The notes beneath the pieces are model-generated. The model worked only from the letters and a program-made list of their open reading frames with translations. It did no database searches and was not told the origin of the DNA. The position numbers were made by a program, and so were the translations under genes. Shown piece by piece: positions 43,009-51,011 of a stretch of DNA of 64,000 nt. Location: NCBI RefSeq assembly GCF_005116475.1, contig NZ_SWBO01000004.1:62001-126000 (forward strand), given 5' to 3'. The stretch comes from Pedobacter cryotolerans (lineage in GTDB: Bacteria; Bacteroidota; Bacteroidia; Sphingobacteriales; Sphingobacteriaceae). Position 1 is the first letter of the stretch; every line of letters begins with the position of its first letter.

Positions 43009-43559
43009 TGATTGGCAACGATATTGTTGATTTAGCTAATACCAGCAACTGGCAAAGAAAAGGATTTCTTCAAAAAATATTTACTTTCGACGAACATAAA
43101 CAGATTTTCAGATCACAAGATCCAAATACTACCGTTTGGCAAATGTGGAGCATGAAAGAAGCTGCTTATAAAGCAATCAGTAGGACAAATCGAAACATAC
43201 CTTTCAATCCAAAACTATTTTTATGCAAAAAAAATGGGAATAACGCAACTGTGACTTATTTAGACAAAGTATTGTATATAAAAAGTGAATTAACAGGTGA
43301 TTATGTTCATTCAATTGCATGTGCAGATCCAGAATATTTCAATAATATAACCACCTACTTATTAGATTATACATTAGATTACGTGAAGAAATTCAATTCC
43401 AAAAAAAGCTCATTTAAATTGAAAAAGGACATCGAGGGTATACCTTATATTTTAGATAAAAGAACAGGCCAAAGCATTCCAGCATCTATTAGTCATCATG
43501 GTAGATACTTGGCTGTTGTTTATTTATTGATGCTGCATATACCAAATAGTGGAGATTGA
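43008..43559 (+). CDS. 4'-phosphopantetheinyl transferase superfamily protein
   Basis: 183 residues with the AcpS/Sfp pattern: MIGNDIVDL with Asp5 and Asp8 at the metal site, and the second signature WSMKEAAYKA with Lys50, Glu51 and Lys55. The C-terminus SIPASISHHGRYLAVVYL is the usual final strand. The family moves phosphopantetheine from CoA to a serine of a carrier protein. Neither a carrier protein nor a synthase is in the element, which makes the target unclear. Translationally coupled to the 70-residue gene upstream. Confidence 0.8.
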   Translation: MIGNDIVDLANTSNWQRKGFLQKIFTFDEHKQIFRSQDPNTTVWQMWSMKEAAYKAISRTNRNIPFNPKLFLCKKNGNNATVTYLDKVLYIKSELTGDYVHSIACADPEYFNNITTYLLDYTLDYVKKFNSKKSSFKLKKDIEGIPYILDKRTGQSIPASISHHGRYLAVVYLLMLHIPNSGD

Positions 43560-43613
43560 TAATGCAGACAATAGATCCAGAGGATTTATTTTAGTGGGTA
43601 TTGTAGGTGGTTG

Positions 43614-44528
43614 TTAGTTTTTTTGTGGAGTGATCGCTGCATGATTTTCGAAATACGCAACTCCTAAATGATTTTCTATAATTTTTATAGCAGTAGTGTT
43701 ATTAAATGTATGGAAAAACATATGATGAGTGGTTAAGACAGCATCTTGAAGTTCTTGATCAGTTTCTAAATCTATAATTTTAAGACCCAATTCAATGCAC
43801 TCCTTTTTTGGGATATGCCTAGAGTGTGATTTTTGCTCGGTATGATTTGAGAATGCCTTAAGTATTGTCTTAACCTTTTCAGGCTCCCCTTCGCACATAT
43901 TGTAATTAAGCCAAGCAGACACCATCCTATCAGACCATTCTATAGCCTGTTTGCATGCACCTAAAAAGGTAGGATGGTATTTGCTAATTATAGTTTGCCA
44001 CAATATAGCAGAGCTTGGATTTTTAGCTATGTCTTCTATTGCATATTGAAACTCGCTTAAAATAGCTTGACATGCAAGTCCATTCATTTGCGGATCGATA
44101 GGTCCAAGATTGGAGTGTTTACCCATTATAATCTCTTTAGATGACAAAGCGATCATTGTGCCTGCAGACATTGAAATTTGAGGTACTATTACCCGGATAT
44201 CTTTATCAAACATCGAATAAAGATAATCTACTAGACTTTCGGTTGCGGCAACATCTCCTCCTGGGGTATGCAATAATAGATCAAGACCTTTAGACTTATC
44301 AAGCTTATTGATTGCCAGCATGAATCCAGACTTATCCTTGTCGTTAACTTGTGTATTAGCGAAATTTGGTTTTTGCAACCAACCTGAATAATATGCTATA
44401 ACATTACGTCCTGTTATTTGATGAATTTTAGACAAGTATTTTTTACGAACGACATCAAATGGATTTACACCCATCTGTGCCTGCTCAATAGCTTGAATTT
44501 CGAGTACTACTTCACTCCAATTTGGCAT
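43614..44528 (-). CDS. SDH-family Clp-fold serine protease
   Basis: 304 residues with a ClpP/SppA-type fold of the serine dehydrogenase proteinase (SDH) family: LLLHTPGGDVAATESLVDYL (84-103) as oxyanion region, the nucleophile Ser121 in PQISMSAGTMIALSS, and GKHSNLGPIDPQMNG (136-150). No signal peptide or membrane helix. By family knowledge such proteins occur free in many bacteria with unclear roles. A phage head protease is an alternative, but no portal or capsid gene is beside it. Follows a 65-residue gene by 9 bases. Confidence 0.8.
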   Translation of the reverse strand: MPNWSEVVLEIQAIEQAQMGVNPFDVVRKKYLSKIHQITGRNVIAYYSGWLQKPNFANTQVNDKDKSGFMLAINKLDKSKGLDLLLHTPGGDVAATESLVDYLYSMFDKDIRVIVPQISMSAGTMIALSSKEIIMGKHSNLGPIDPQMNGLACQAILSEFQYAIEDIAKNPSSAILWQTIISKYHPTFLGACKQAIEWSDRMVSAWLNYNMCEGEPEKVKTILKAFSNHTEQKSHSRHIPKKECIELGLKIIDLETDQELQDAVLTTHHMFFHTFNNTTAIKIIENHLGVAYFENHAAITPQKN

Positions 44529-44537
44529 GATATGATG

Positions 44538-44735
44538 TTATAGTTTTACAATTACTGATGAATTGGAAGCTATAACAGGAGTGTTATCAGTGTAAACAGT
44601 ATAAATCTCGAATGAATTAATATTACCCATAGTTTGAGAGAGCTTCAAATTATTGTTGTGACCCATTATCTTTTGATAATCTTCCTCAAATTCAACAGCA
44701 TATTGCTGGATCGTTTTGTTTGTTTCAGTGATCAT
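44538..44735 (-). CDS. Small protein coupled to the SDH protease gene
   Basis: 65 residues: helical N-terminal half (TIQQYAVEFEEDYQKIMGHNNNLKL) and a beta-like C-terminal half (NSFEIYTVYTDNTPVIASNSSVIVKL). No known domain. It is the first gene of a two-gene unit with the protease, behind a Bacteroidota-type promoter. Could be a regulator or substrate of the protease; inference from position only. Confidence 0.6.
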   Translation of the reverse strand: MITETNKTIQQYAVEFEEDYQKIMGHNNNLKLSQTMGNINSFEIYTVYTDNTPVIASNSSVIVKL

Positions 44736-44765
44736 CTTAATTATTTTAGGTTTTCAAAAAGCCTG

Positions 44766-44773
44766 CAAAAGTA
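44766..44773 (-). promoter_or_regulatory. Candidate -7 box for the small gene-protease unit
   Basis: TACTTTTG on the minus strand, about 30 bases before the ATG at 44735. Surroundings are AT-rich; no clear -33 TTG. Confidence 0.45.
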
Positions 44774-44969
44774 GGGATATTTTTTAGTATACTTCTAATA
44801 TATAAAAAAAATATGCATTACCAAATACATATCCTCTCTTCGCGATTGCCTTATTAACAACGAATATAGATAGAAGTTTGATTAATGCAAATATTAAATC
44901 AATTATTTTACATTATTTAACAATTTAACTACTATAGGCAAATGGTATAGTTAGATAGTAAATAACCAT

Positions 44970-45377
44970 CTAACTATCAAACTCCTTCAATGCCTCATAT
45001 ATCTCATCACTAATTGCATGCACCCTGGCAGCAAAGCGAGGGTTTTTATAATAGGCTACAAGCCTATCAGCATAATAATTAACAGTTGGTGCATCATTCC
45101 AGTTCATTAAGCTTATAATTATCTGCCTCATTCCGTTCTGCAATCTTAAATCGGTAAAGTGCAGTTTGTAAGGTGCGTATAAATAATATATAACTCCCAA
45201 AATAAAAGGAGTGTTTTCTGGATTAGCAGGGTAGGTTCTAATAACTTCCTGAAAGATTAATGGAATAAGGTTGATGTCATGGAGCCTCCCCTTAGTAAGA
45301 TCAACGCAATTCTGGTATTCCTGATAGTTGACTTTCTTAAGCCTTTCTGTTGCAAGCTGCATTAATTTGTTGTTCAT
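44970..45377 (-). CDS. Hypothetical protein of the element
   Basis: 135 residues, helical, with a hydrophobic middle (IPLIFQEVIRTYPANPENTPFILGVIYYLYAPYKLHFTDLRLQNGMRQIIISLMNW). It looks cytoplasmic and globular; no signature recognised. Part of the minus-strand string downstream of the terminase genes. Confidence 0.6.
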   Translation of the reverse strand: MNNKLMQLATERLKKVNYQEYQNCVDLTKGRLHDINLIPLIFQEVIRTYPANPENTPFILGVIYYLYAPYKLHFTDLRLQNGMRQIIISLMNWNDAPTVNYYADRLVAYYKNPRFAARVHAISDEIYEALKEFDS

Positions 45378-45381
45378 AATA

Positions 45382-45555
45382 TTATTTTAAATTTTCAATA
45401 ATTTGTTTCAACTCTCTGATCTTTGCTTTCTTCTCTTCCTCATCCATAAAGCGGTTATTACTTACCAGCTTTATTTCATTTAGATAAATCTCTTTCTCAG
45501 ACTTGATAGGGAAGTCCTCAAATCGGGCTAATGTATTATTCATGACTGCATCCAT
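45382..45555 (-). CDS. 57-residue hypothetical protein
   Basis: A short frame starting ATG at 45555 and ending TAA at 45382, reading MDAVMNNTLARFEDFPIKSE and then a charged helix rich in Lys/Glu ending ELKQIIENLK. It fits exactly in the gap between two genes of the same string (6 bases after one stop, 4 before the next start), which argues that it is real. Helical; no function visible. Confidence 0.55.
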   Translation of the reverse strand: MDAVMNNTLARFEDFPIKSEKEIYLNEIKLVSNNRFMDEEEKKAKIRELKQIIENLK

Positions 45556-45561
45556 AATTAG

Positions 45562-45768
45562 TTAGTTAGTTAAGTCTTCGTTAATAAAATGGTTAAGCAC
45601 CTCAACGATGCTAAGATTATTTTCGGTATGTTCACAATGGTTGAGGATCTCATCTCTCATCTCAATCTTTTCCTCAAGACTTAGTAGAAGGATCTGAACT
45701 GTTAACTCCTCGCTGCTCAACTTTTCAAGATGTGCGAATTTGAAGGTGTGTTGTTTTGAATTTTGCAT
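45562..45768 (-). CDS. Small hypothetical protein of the element
   Basis: 68 residues, acidic and helical (LEKLSSEELTVQILLLSLEEKIEMRDEILNHCEHTENN). Immediately downstream of the large terminase gene (29 bases). No function recognised. Confidence 0.55.
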   Translation of the reverse strand: MQNSKQHTFKFAHLEKLSSEELTVQILLLSLEEKIEMRDEILNHCEHTENNLSIVEVLNHFINEDLTN

Positions 45769-45797
45769 GTTGTTATGTTAAATAGTTTGAATTTTAA

Positions 45798-47210
45798 TTA
45801 GTGTGATAAAGCCCATATCCCAAGCGATTTTTTGCCTGCTCCGTATTTCTCAACCATTCCAGTTAAGGTATCGGGCGCATCATCATGAGCGTTACGACCT
45901 ATCGATGAGTAATTTGTAACGTGATTATAGAAGGTAGCCCAACGCATCTGCCAACCCTCGGGCATGTGTATAAGGTTATTAACTGCAGTAGCATTTGTAT
46001 TGATCCTGGCAAGTTTATTTAGGTTCTGGCTAAACCATTCGATGCTAGTTCTAAAATTGCCCAGATCCTTTGTTTTAGCTTCTACCTGTCTAGCAAAACC
46101 ACGCCCCCCATTATTGCTTTCAATAAAGCTATGTTCAACTTGATGATCCCAAAGCTGCTTGGCAACCAGTAGCTCTGTAACTTCCATTTTAGCTTGAGTG
46201 TATATGATGTCAAGAATATACATGCCGTCTTTATTTTCGAGATATGAGATTGAGCATAAATAATCCTTACCTAAATCTGCAGTATCAACATAGGATTTAC
46301 GCCTGCCGTATGTTGGTAAATCAGTATAAGTCTTGAATGGTTGGTATAGTAGCCCTTCCTTTGGTTGAGGGTTCTGTTGGTACATGCATTCAAATACAAA
46401 TGCATCTCTATTTCTAAGGTCTGTTAAACGCTTTATATCGTGGCGTTGTGGATAGAGTGCTTCGCCATCTTCTCTTGGGTCATTATCATCCGGTTCACCT
46501 TCTTTGATAGCTGGATATTTAACCACCGTCCAATCATTATCAGGTTCGGCAAGCAACTTGCCTGCAAGGTCCTCATGGTGCCATCTGGTAAATACTATTA
46601 ATTGCTGGCTGTTATTGTGGAGCCTTGTTTCGGCAACTGTTGAATACCAATTTTCAACGTTACCACGAACGATAGGAGACCAGGCATCCATTGCATCTTT
46701 GTACAAATCATCCATTATCAGGATATCAACCGTTTCACCAGTCAAACCACCTTCAACGCCTACTGATCTAATACCTCCCTTTTTGCCAACAACCTCAAGC
46801 TCGGTGTTATTACGTGCATAGCTATCATTACCAGATGGAAGTACTGTATCGGGAAATATTTCACGGTAATCAGGCTCATCCATAATTCTTTGGATCTCCT
46901 TGTTAAACTTACTTGCTAGTGAAGCAGTATGTGAAACGATAGCTACTTTTAGATTTGGGTTTAAACCAAGTAAATAAGCTGGTAATCTTCTTGTACTGCC
47001 CTCTGATTTTCCGTGTTGTGGTGGTGCAAAAATCATTAATTTTTTAATCCTTCCATGTGCAAAATCATCTAATACTTTAAAGAAGTTTAAATGAAATGGA
47101 GTAGGATCGAAGGACGGCATTGTAACCGTAGTAAATGCTGTAAGATCCTCTCTTGCGCTTCTCAAAGTAAACTCCTTTAATATCGCCTCTTTAGTTATTG
47201 GTGTCGTCAT
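45798..47210 (-). CDS. Phage terminase large subunit
   Basis: 470 residues. ATPase domain: Walker A APPQHGKS at 62-69, Walker B VDILIMDD at 161-168, coupling region VFTRWHHEDLAGKL. RNase H-like nuclease: YVDTADLG with Asp309 and HSFIESNNGG with the second acidic residue, closing with NAHDDAPDTLTG. Family knowledge: packages DNA into a procapsid through the portal. All catalytic motifs are present, so it looks intact even though no portal or capsid gene is recognised. Overlaps the small subunit gene by 20 bases. Confidence 0.93.
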   Translation of the reverse strand: MTTPITKEAILKEFTLRSAREDLTAFTTVTMPSFDPTPFHLNFFKVLDDFAHGRIKKLMIFAPPQHGKSEGSTRRLPAYLLGLNPNLKVAIVSHTASLASKFNKEIQRIMDEPDYREIFPDTVLPSGNDSYARNNTELEVVGKKGGIRSVGVEGGLTGETVDILIMDDLYKDAMDAWSPIVRGNVENWYSTVAETRLHNNSQQLIVFTRWHHEDLAGKLLAEPDNDWTVVKYPAIKEGEPDDNDPREDGEALYPQRHDIKRLTDLRNRDAFVFECMYQQNPQPKEGLLYQPFKTYTDLPTYGRRKSYVDTADLGKDYLCSISYLENKDGMYILDIIYTQAKMEVTELLVAKQLWDHQVEHSFIESNNGGRGFARQVEAKTKDLGNFRTSIEWFSQNLNKLARINTNATAVNNLIHMPEGWQMRWATFYNHVTNYSSIGRNAHDDAPDTLTGMVEKYGAGKKSLGIWALSH

Positions 47211-47577
47211 ATTCTTCTGGATTTGATTGTTTAATTGAATTAAGTTTTAGCGTTAAAACCTTTTGATATAGTTCCTCTGAGTTCAAATGCTCTGCACCAG
47301 TATGCTTAACTGTTATCTCGCCTTTGGTAGCCGTCAATGATGGCATGAAGTAGGGAAATAGTTTAGCAACAAAATTTAACCAGTCCTTAGGATCATCCAA
47401 CTGATCAAGCTTTTCTTGTATCTTATCCTTATTGTTCATAAAGATCTCATGCATAGTTTCCCTCATTTGGGTTGTGATCTTATTGGGTGCACCTACTGGC
47501 CGTCCGTAAGGGTTGGCGACTTGCCCTTTCTTAAAAAGCTTTTTACCTGGCTGCTTTTCGTTGTTTTCTTGCTCCAT
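47191..47577 (-). CDS. Probable terminase small subunit (GNPxGRPxG protein)
   Basis: 128 residues starting MEQENNEKQPGKKLFKKGQVANPYGRPVGAPNK. The N-P-x-GRP-x-G motif near 18-27 is followed by TTQMRETMHEIFMNNKDKIQEKLDQL and an acidic tail. Position just before the large terminase and the motif favour the small subunit. The frame is open to 47661, but the ATG at 47577 is the sensible start because the upstream residues are hydrophobic AT-rich translation. Shares its motif with the gene at 41295. Confidence 0.75.
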   Translation of the reverse strand: MEQENNEKQPGKKLFKKGQVANPYGRPVGAPNKITTQMRETMHEIFMNNKDKIQEKLDQLDDPKDWLNFVAKLFPYFMPSLTATKGEITVKHTGAEHLNSEELYQKVLTLKLNSIKQSNPEEYDDTNN

Positions 47578-48108
47578 TGTATATAAAAGTGTATATAAAA
47601 TATTATTTATATTAGTTAAAATACTTATTATCAACTGATTGTGATTAAATAATGTACTCACATCATTAATACAGCATCAATTTTTTGCCGTTTTTCTCGT
47701 TTTCTCTTTTTTCAACCCGAAAAAGTCACGGGGCGAAAAAAGTATCTTTTCAATATTCTTTCATTTATTTAATGATAATCCCAGTATTACAGTATTACAG
47801 CGGCATATCATTCAGTATTACAGCCTGTAATGCTTTAACTGCCTGTTTTTCAATTCTTTAAATCCACTATTACAGTATTACAGTATTTTCCTGCTTTTTT
47901 TAAGTTTTTATCAGTTATCATTCTTTTATTTAATCAGTTACTAAAATTTATTATCTACTGTTTTGTGTAATTCTGCACTGTTAAATTCAGTCACTTGCAT
48001 TTCACCTGTAATACTGTAATACCTGCAGTAAAAACCAAACCATATCTATTTGTAAGCTTGTTTTTGGTATTACACAACCTTGTAATACTTCTGTAATAGT
48101 GTAATTCG
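47578..48108. other. Gap with TATTACAG repeats, candidate origin or control region
   Basis: 530 bases without a gene between the replication protein and the terminase genes. It holds the repeat cluster described separately, TGTATATA words at 47578-47596 before the small terminase, and a GTCACGGGGCGAAAAA stretch near 47727. Likely the control region for the packaging genes or the replication origin. Confidence 0.55.
47782..48098. repeat. TATTACAG iteron-like repeat cluster
   Basis: Exact TATTACAG at 47785, 47793, 47816, 47868 and 47876, and the inverse CTGTAATA at 48006, 48014 and 48091. Near copies lie at 48068 (TATTACAC) and 48080 (TTGTAATA). Some are in direct 8-bp tandem. The left group and right group face each other around an AT-rich middle (47890-48000). 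Confidence 0.75.
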
Positions 48109-50433
48109 TTACTCATATATCTTTGAGTAAGTTTTATTTCTCTGATCACCTTTTGATGTCAATATTGGCTCATCCTTGCACCACCTTACTAAATACACAC
48201 GGCACGTAGCTTCTTTAATGTTTAATTTCTTAGCTATTTCGGTTGCAGTAGCATTCGAGAATGAAACTGGTAACGATTTGTAAAGCTTCATTTGAGTATC
48301 GTTTAATCTATCCAAAGGAGAGTTAGGTGACAGTATCTTCATAGCCTTATGGATGTTCGCAAAGAAATACTCAGTAAGTCTGATTGCGTTTTCCATACTT
48401 GTTAATGAGATGATCTTTTTGTCCCGTAAGGGATTATGTTCAATCTCTAAAATGAGCGCAAACTTTAAGCAGTAAGTTTGATACTTTGATATGATCCCTT
48501 TAATGTCATCAGATTCGGCTGCATTATATTTCACGTTTTTTTCATCGAACCATTTTTGATAAACCACAAGGGCGTCTTCGGAAAATCTATAATATGACTT
48601 GTCACCATCTTTTTTATAGACGTTTTGCATTAGAGACTTAAAATTGTCTTTTATGGTTTGCGGGATAGTAAAGCTATTAAAACTTAGTTTTTTCTCTGGT
48701 TCAGGATATACAAAAAGGAACCTATGAAAGAAACCATTATGAGCATTGTCTTTTGCAGATAAAGCAGCAAGCACACCAGGTTGTATAGTTCCGAAAATTG
48801 AGCAGAAAGGATCAGCCACATAATCAAGTTCTCTTCCAATGCGCTGCAGCGTTAATGGGTTTCCATCGTAAAGCTCAAGCCATTTTTGCGCCTCATCATT
48901 ATCGCCATATCGGTTCATTCTTTTTAGAAAACCAGAAAGTTCATCTGAATTATTAATGCACCCGTGGGTATTTGTTGAAAGGATTTTTATTGTCATTTCA
49001 ATAGTTGCATCTTTTATTTGGATCTGCTTCAATTCAGGTTTTTCAGGCTCTTTAATTCCTTCGCCTTTTTTCTGATTTTTGTACTCAGCGAGCTCAATCT
49101 TGTATTCTTTGTTTTTTGATAAATACTCATTCATGTACTCATGGTCAATCTCCGATAAATGAGAAAGTGACACCTTTGCTGCTGGACTTTTGAATGAACC
49201 AGGTGAAGCTACCACGGCCATAAATATTATTGGTTTTACAAAGAAGCCATCGCTTGCAATGAAAACAGCGCTATTTCCAATTAGAACGGATAAAGCACTT
49301 AGGTAGGCGCCAGCCAGCATTTCATTTGGAAATGGCGTAACCTGTGCAATGCTTTGAAACTCATGAGAAAATATATCCATTGGCACCTTTAATCTATCAG
49401 TGTCGTTAATTGGCCGCGGATGCAGTATAATTTCAGGGGGATCTACTATTTCAATCCCTATACTATCACCGATCATTTTTATTTCTTCAATCGTAGACGC
49501 CCAGTCTTTATCGTTCTTATAATAAATAAGCTTTGATGGTGTCAGCACCCAAGAATGATCATCTGCATCCACTCTGTCCGCCCAATGCGGGTATCCTTGT
49601 ATAGAACCTGAGAAGATTAATACCTTTTTGCTTTTAAAGTATACTTTTGCCGACATCTTTGCCTTTGAGCCCTTTCTGAGGTAGGCTTTAAACCAAGGAT
49701 CCTTTGGACTGTTTTTATATTCTGGATTGAAAAACAAACCCATATCATTTAAAATAAGTTCAAATGCTTCCTCTGTAATTCCTTCATCAAATTGAATGCA
49801 GGTGCTTTCATAATCTTTTGGATAGGCACTAAGTATTGTTTTTGATGCCCCTCCGTTTTTACTTTCGTATTTATCAAAAGATACTGCTGTTGATACTAAG
49901 ACATCAAATTGATCATCTGTAAGCTCTTGCAGGTCCTGCCATTCATTATGATACATCTCATAACCCGGTGTAGGATCGCAATATGATAATGTGCCGCCGG
50001 TATAAATGGCAATAACTTCATCGCCGTTCTTTTCCCTTGCTAACGACACTTTATTTTTAAGACCTTGATATTTTATATAAACATGAAAACCAGCGTTCCT
50101 AGTGGTTTCAATACAAATCTTACTTAAAATCTCGTCATCTAAAGACGTGACAGCCTTTAACCACTTTGTAAAAACTTCTTTGTCCTCAGTATTTTTAAGG
50201 TCAAAATCAACGCACCCAAAAGGCGAAAACAATTTAATACCAATGCCATTTACTCCCTGTAAAGATTTGACTTTCGTCTTAAAATTATCAATATTGTAAT
50301 TATCAGCCGTTATTTCGCTGTGTGCTATGCAATGGCTTTTAACCGTTTTTGAGGCAATATCCCACTTTAAAGGAATAGGCTTTAAACCTAATTGAAGTAG
50401 ATCAGTAAAGTCTTGTTCAGTGATATTGGCCAT
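48109..50433 (-). CDS. Prim-Pol / DUF3987 replication protein
   Basis: 774 residues. N-terminal primase-polymerase-like part (about 1-190) with GIGIKLFSPFGCVDFDLKN and IETTRNAGFHVYIKYQG. A DUF3987 segment with a helicase-like ATPase site GSFKSPAAK follows near 405-420, then LELYDGNPLTLQRIGRELDYVADPFCSIFGTIQPGVL. The C-terminal winged-helix part (ATEIAKKLNIKEATCRVYLVRW) would bind DNA. Such proteins start replication of phages and satellites. The ATG at 50433 has GGGAG eight bases before it, inside the preceding HTH gene. Confidence 0.85.
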   Translation of the reverse strand: MANITEQDFTDLLQLGLKPIPLKWDIASKTVKSHCIAHSEITADNYNIDNFKTKVKSLQGVNGIGIKLFSPFGCVDFDLKNTEDKEVFTKWLKAVTSLDDEILSKICIETTRNAGFHVYIKYQGLKNKVSLAREKNGDEVIAIYTGGTLSYCDPTPGYEMYHNEWQDLQELTDDQFDVLVSTAVSFDKYESKNGGASKTILSAYPKDYESTCIQFDEGITEEAFELILNDMGLFFNPEYKNSPKDPWFKAYLRKGSKAKMSAKVYFKSKKVLIFSGSIQGYPHWADRVDADDHSWVLTPSKLIYYKNDKDWASTIEEIKMIGDSIGIEIVDPPEIILHPRPINDTDRLKVPMDIFSHEFQSIAQVTPFPNEMLAGAYLSALSVLIGNSAVFIASDGFFVKPIIFMAVVASPGSFKSPAAKVSLSHLSEIDHEYMNEYLSKNKEYKIELAEYKNQKKGEGIKEPEKPELKQIQIKDATIEMTIKILSTNTHGCINNSDELSGFLKRMNRYGDNDEAQKWLELYDGNPLTLQRIGRELDYVADPFCSIFGTIQPGVLAALSAKDNAHNGFFHRFLFVYPEPEKKLSFNSFTIPQTIKDNFKSLMQNVYKKDGDKSYYRFSEDALVVYQKWFDEKNVKYNAAESDDIKGIISKYQTYCLKFALILEIEHNPLRDKKIISLTSMENAIRLTEYFFANIHKAMKILSPNSPLDRLNDTQMKLYKSLPVSFSNATATEIAKKLNIKEATCRVYLVRWCKDEPILTSKGDQRNKTYSKIYE

Positions 50434-50436
50434 CAA

Positions 50437-50727
50437 TTATCTCCCTTTTTTAGATAATGATACAGTGGTCAGCTCATCTATAGCTGCCTTTGAGAACAGA
50501 ATTTTTCTGCCATGTTGTATAAACGGCAATTCGCCCTTTAGTTTCTTTTTCAGAATAGTCTGGGGATTACACTGCCACCGCTCAGCTAAGGTTTTAACTG
50601 TGTATAGAGTTTCATTGATCTCTGGTTTAGGTTCAGACTTACCTTCAAGTAGTATCTCTATCTTTTCAAGTTTTTGGTTTAGCTTTTGGAACTGATCGAA
50701 GAGCTCCGAGTAAGGATGATTAAGCAT
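50437..50727 (-). CDS. Excisionase-like HTH protein
   Basis: 96 residues: an N-terminal coiled coil (LFDQFQKLNQKLEKIEILLEGK), then TLYTVKTLAERWQCNPQTILKKKLKGELPFIQHGRKILFSKAAIDEL, a MerR/excisionase-type winged helix with LPFIQHGRKILF as the wing. I chose the ATG at 50727, which overlaps the previous stop by 8 bases and has GGAGGT 4 bases upstream. Probably regulates element genes or recombination. Confidence 0.75.
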   Translation of the reverse strand: MLNHPYSELFDQFQKLNQKLEKIEILLEGKSEPKPEINETLYTVKTLAERWQCNPQTILKKKLKGELPFIQHGRKILFSKAAIDELTTVSLSKKGR

Positions 50728-50917
50728 TATGACCTCCATTATTTGAAATGGCCGCCATGACTTTCTCTTCATCGAAAATGAATTTTTTCCCGACCTTAGC
50801 AAACGGTATTTTTCCGCTGTCCTTTATTTTTAATGCTGTTGGTTTAGAGCATCCGATTAATTCGGCCAATCCAGCCAATCCATAAACGTACCTCGATTTT
50901 GATATTGTTTCTCTCAT
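50720..50917 (-). CDS. Small HTH protein, DUF3853-like
   Basis: 65 residues with a complete excisionase-type HTH: YVYGLAGLAELIGCSKPTALKIKDSGKIPFAKVGKKFIFDEEKVMAAI. The ATG at 50917 (MRETISKSRYVYG) is preferred to the one at 50938. It leads the string HTH-HTH-primase. Probably a directionality factor or repressor. Confidence 0.75.
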   Translation of the reverse strand: MRETISKSRYVYGLAGLAELIGCSKPTALKIKDSGKIPFAKVGKKFIFDEEKVMAAISNNGGHNA

Positions 50918-51011
50918 AATACCGTTGGTTATTATCAACAGTACAAAAAAACAAAACCCCTGTTTCGGGGTAAAACAGGGGTAACTCCAAATGAATTAAG
51001 TATGCTTAAAT

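Noticed and set aside
43614..44528. Clp-fold protease considered as phage head-maturation protease
   Set aside because: No portal or capsid gene beside it, and the sequence matches the SDH-type cytosolic family better than prohead proteases.
47782..48098. Repeat cluster considered as a CRISPR array
   Set aside because: Units are 8 bp with irregular spacing in both orientations and no cas genes nearby, so iteron or operator repeats fit better.
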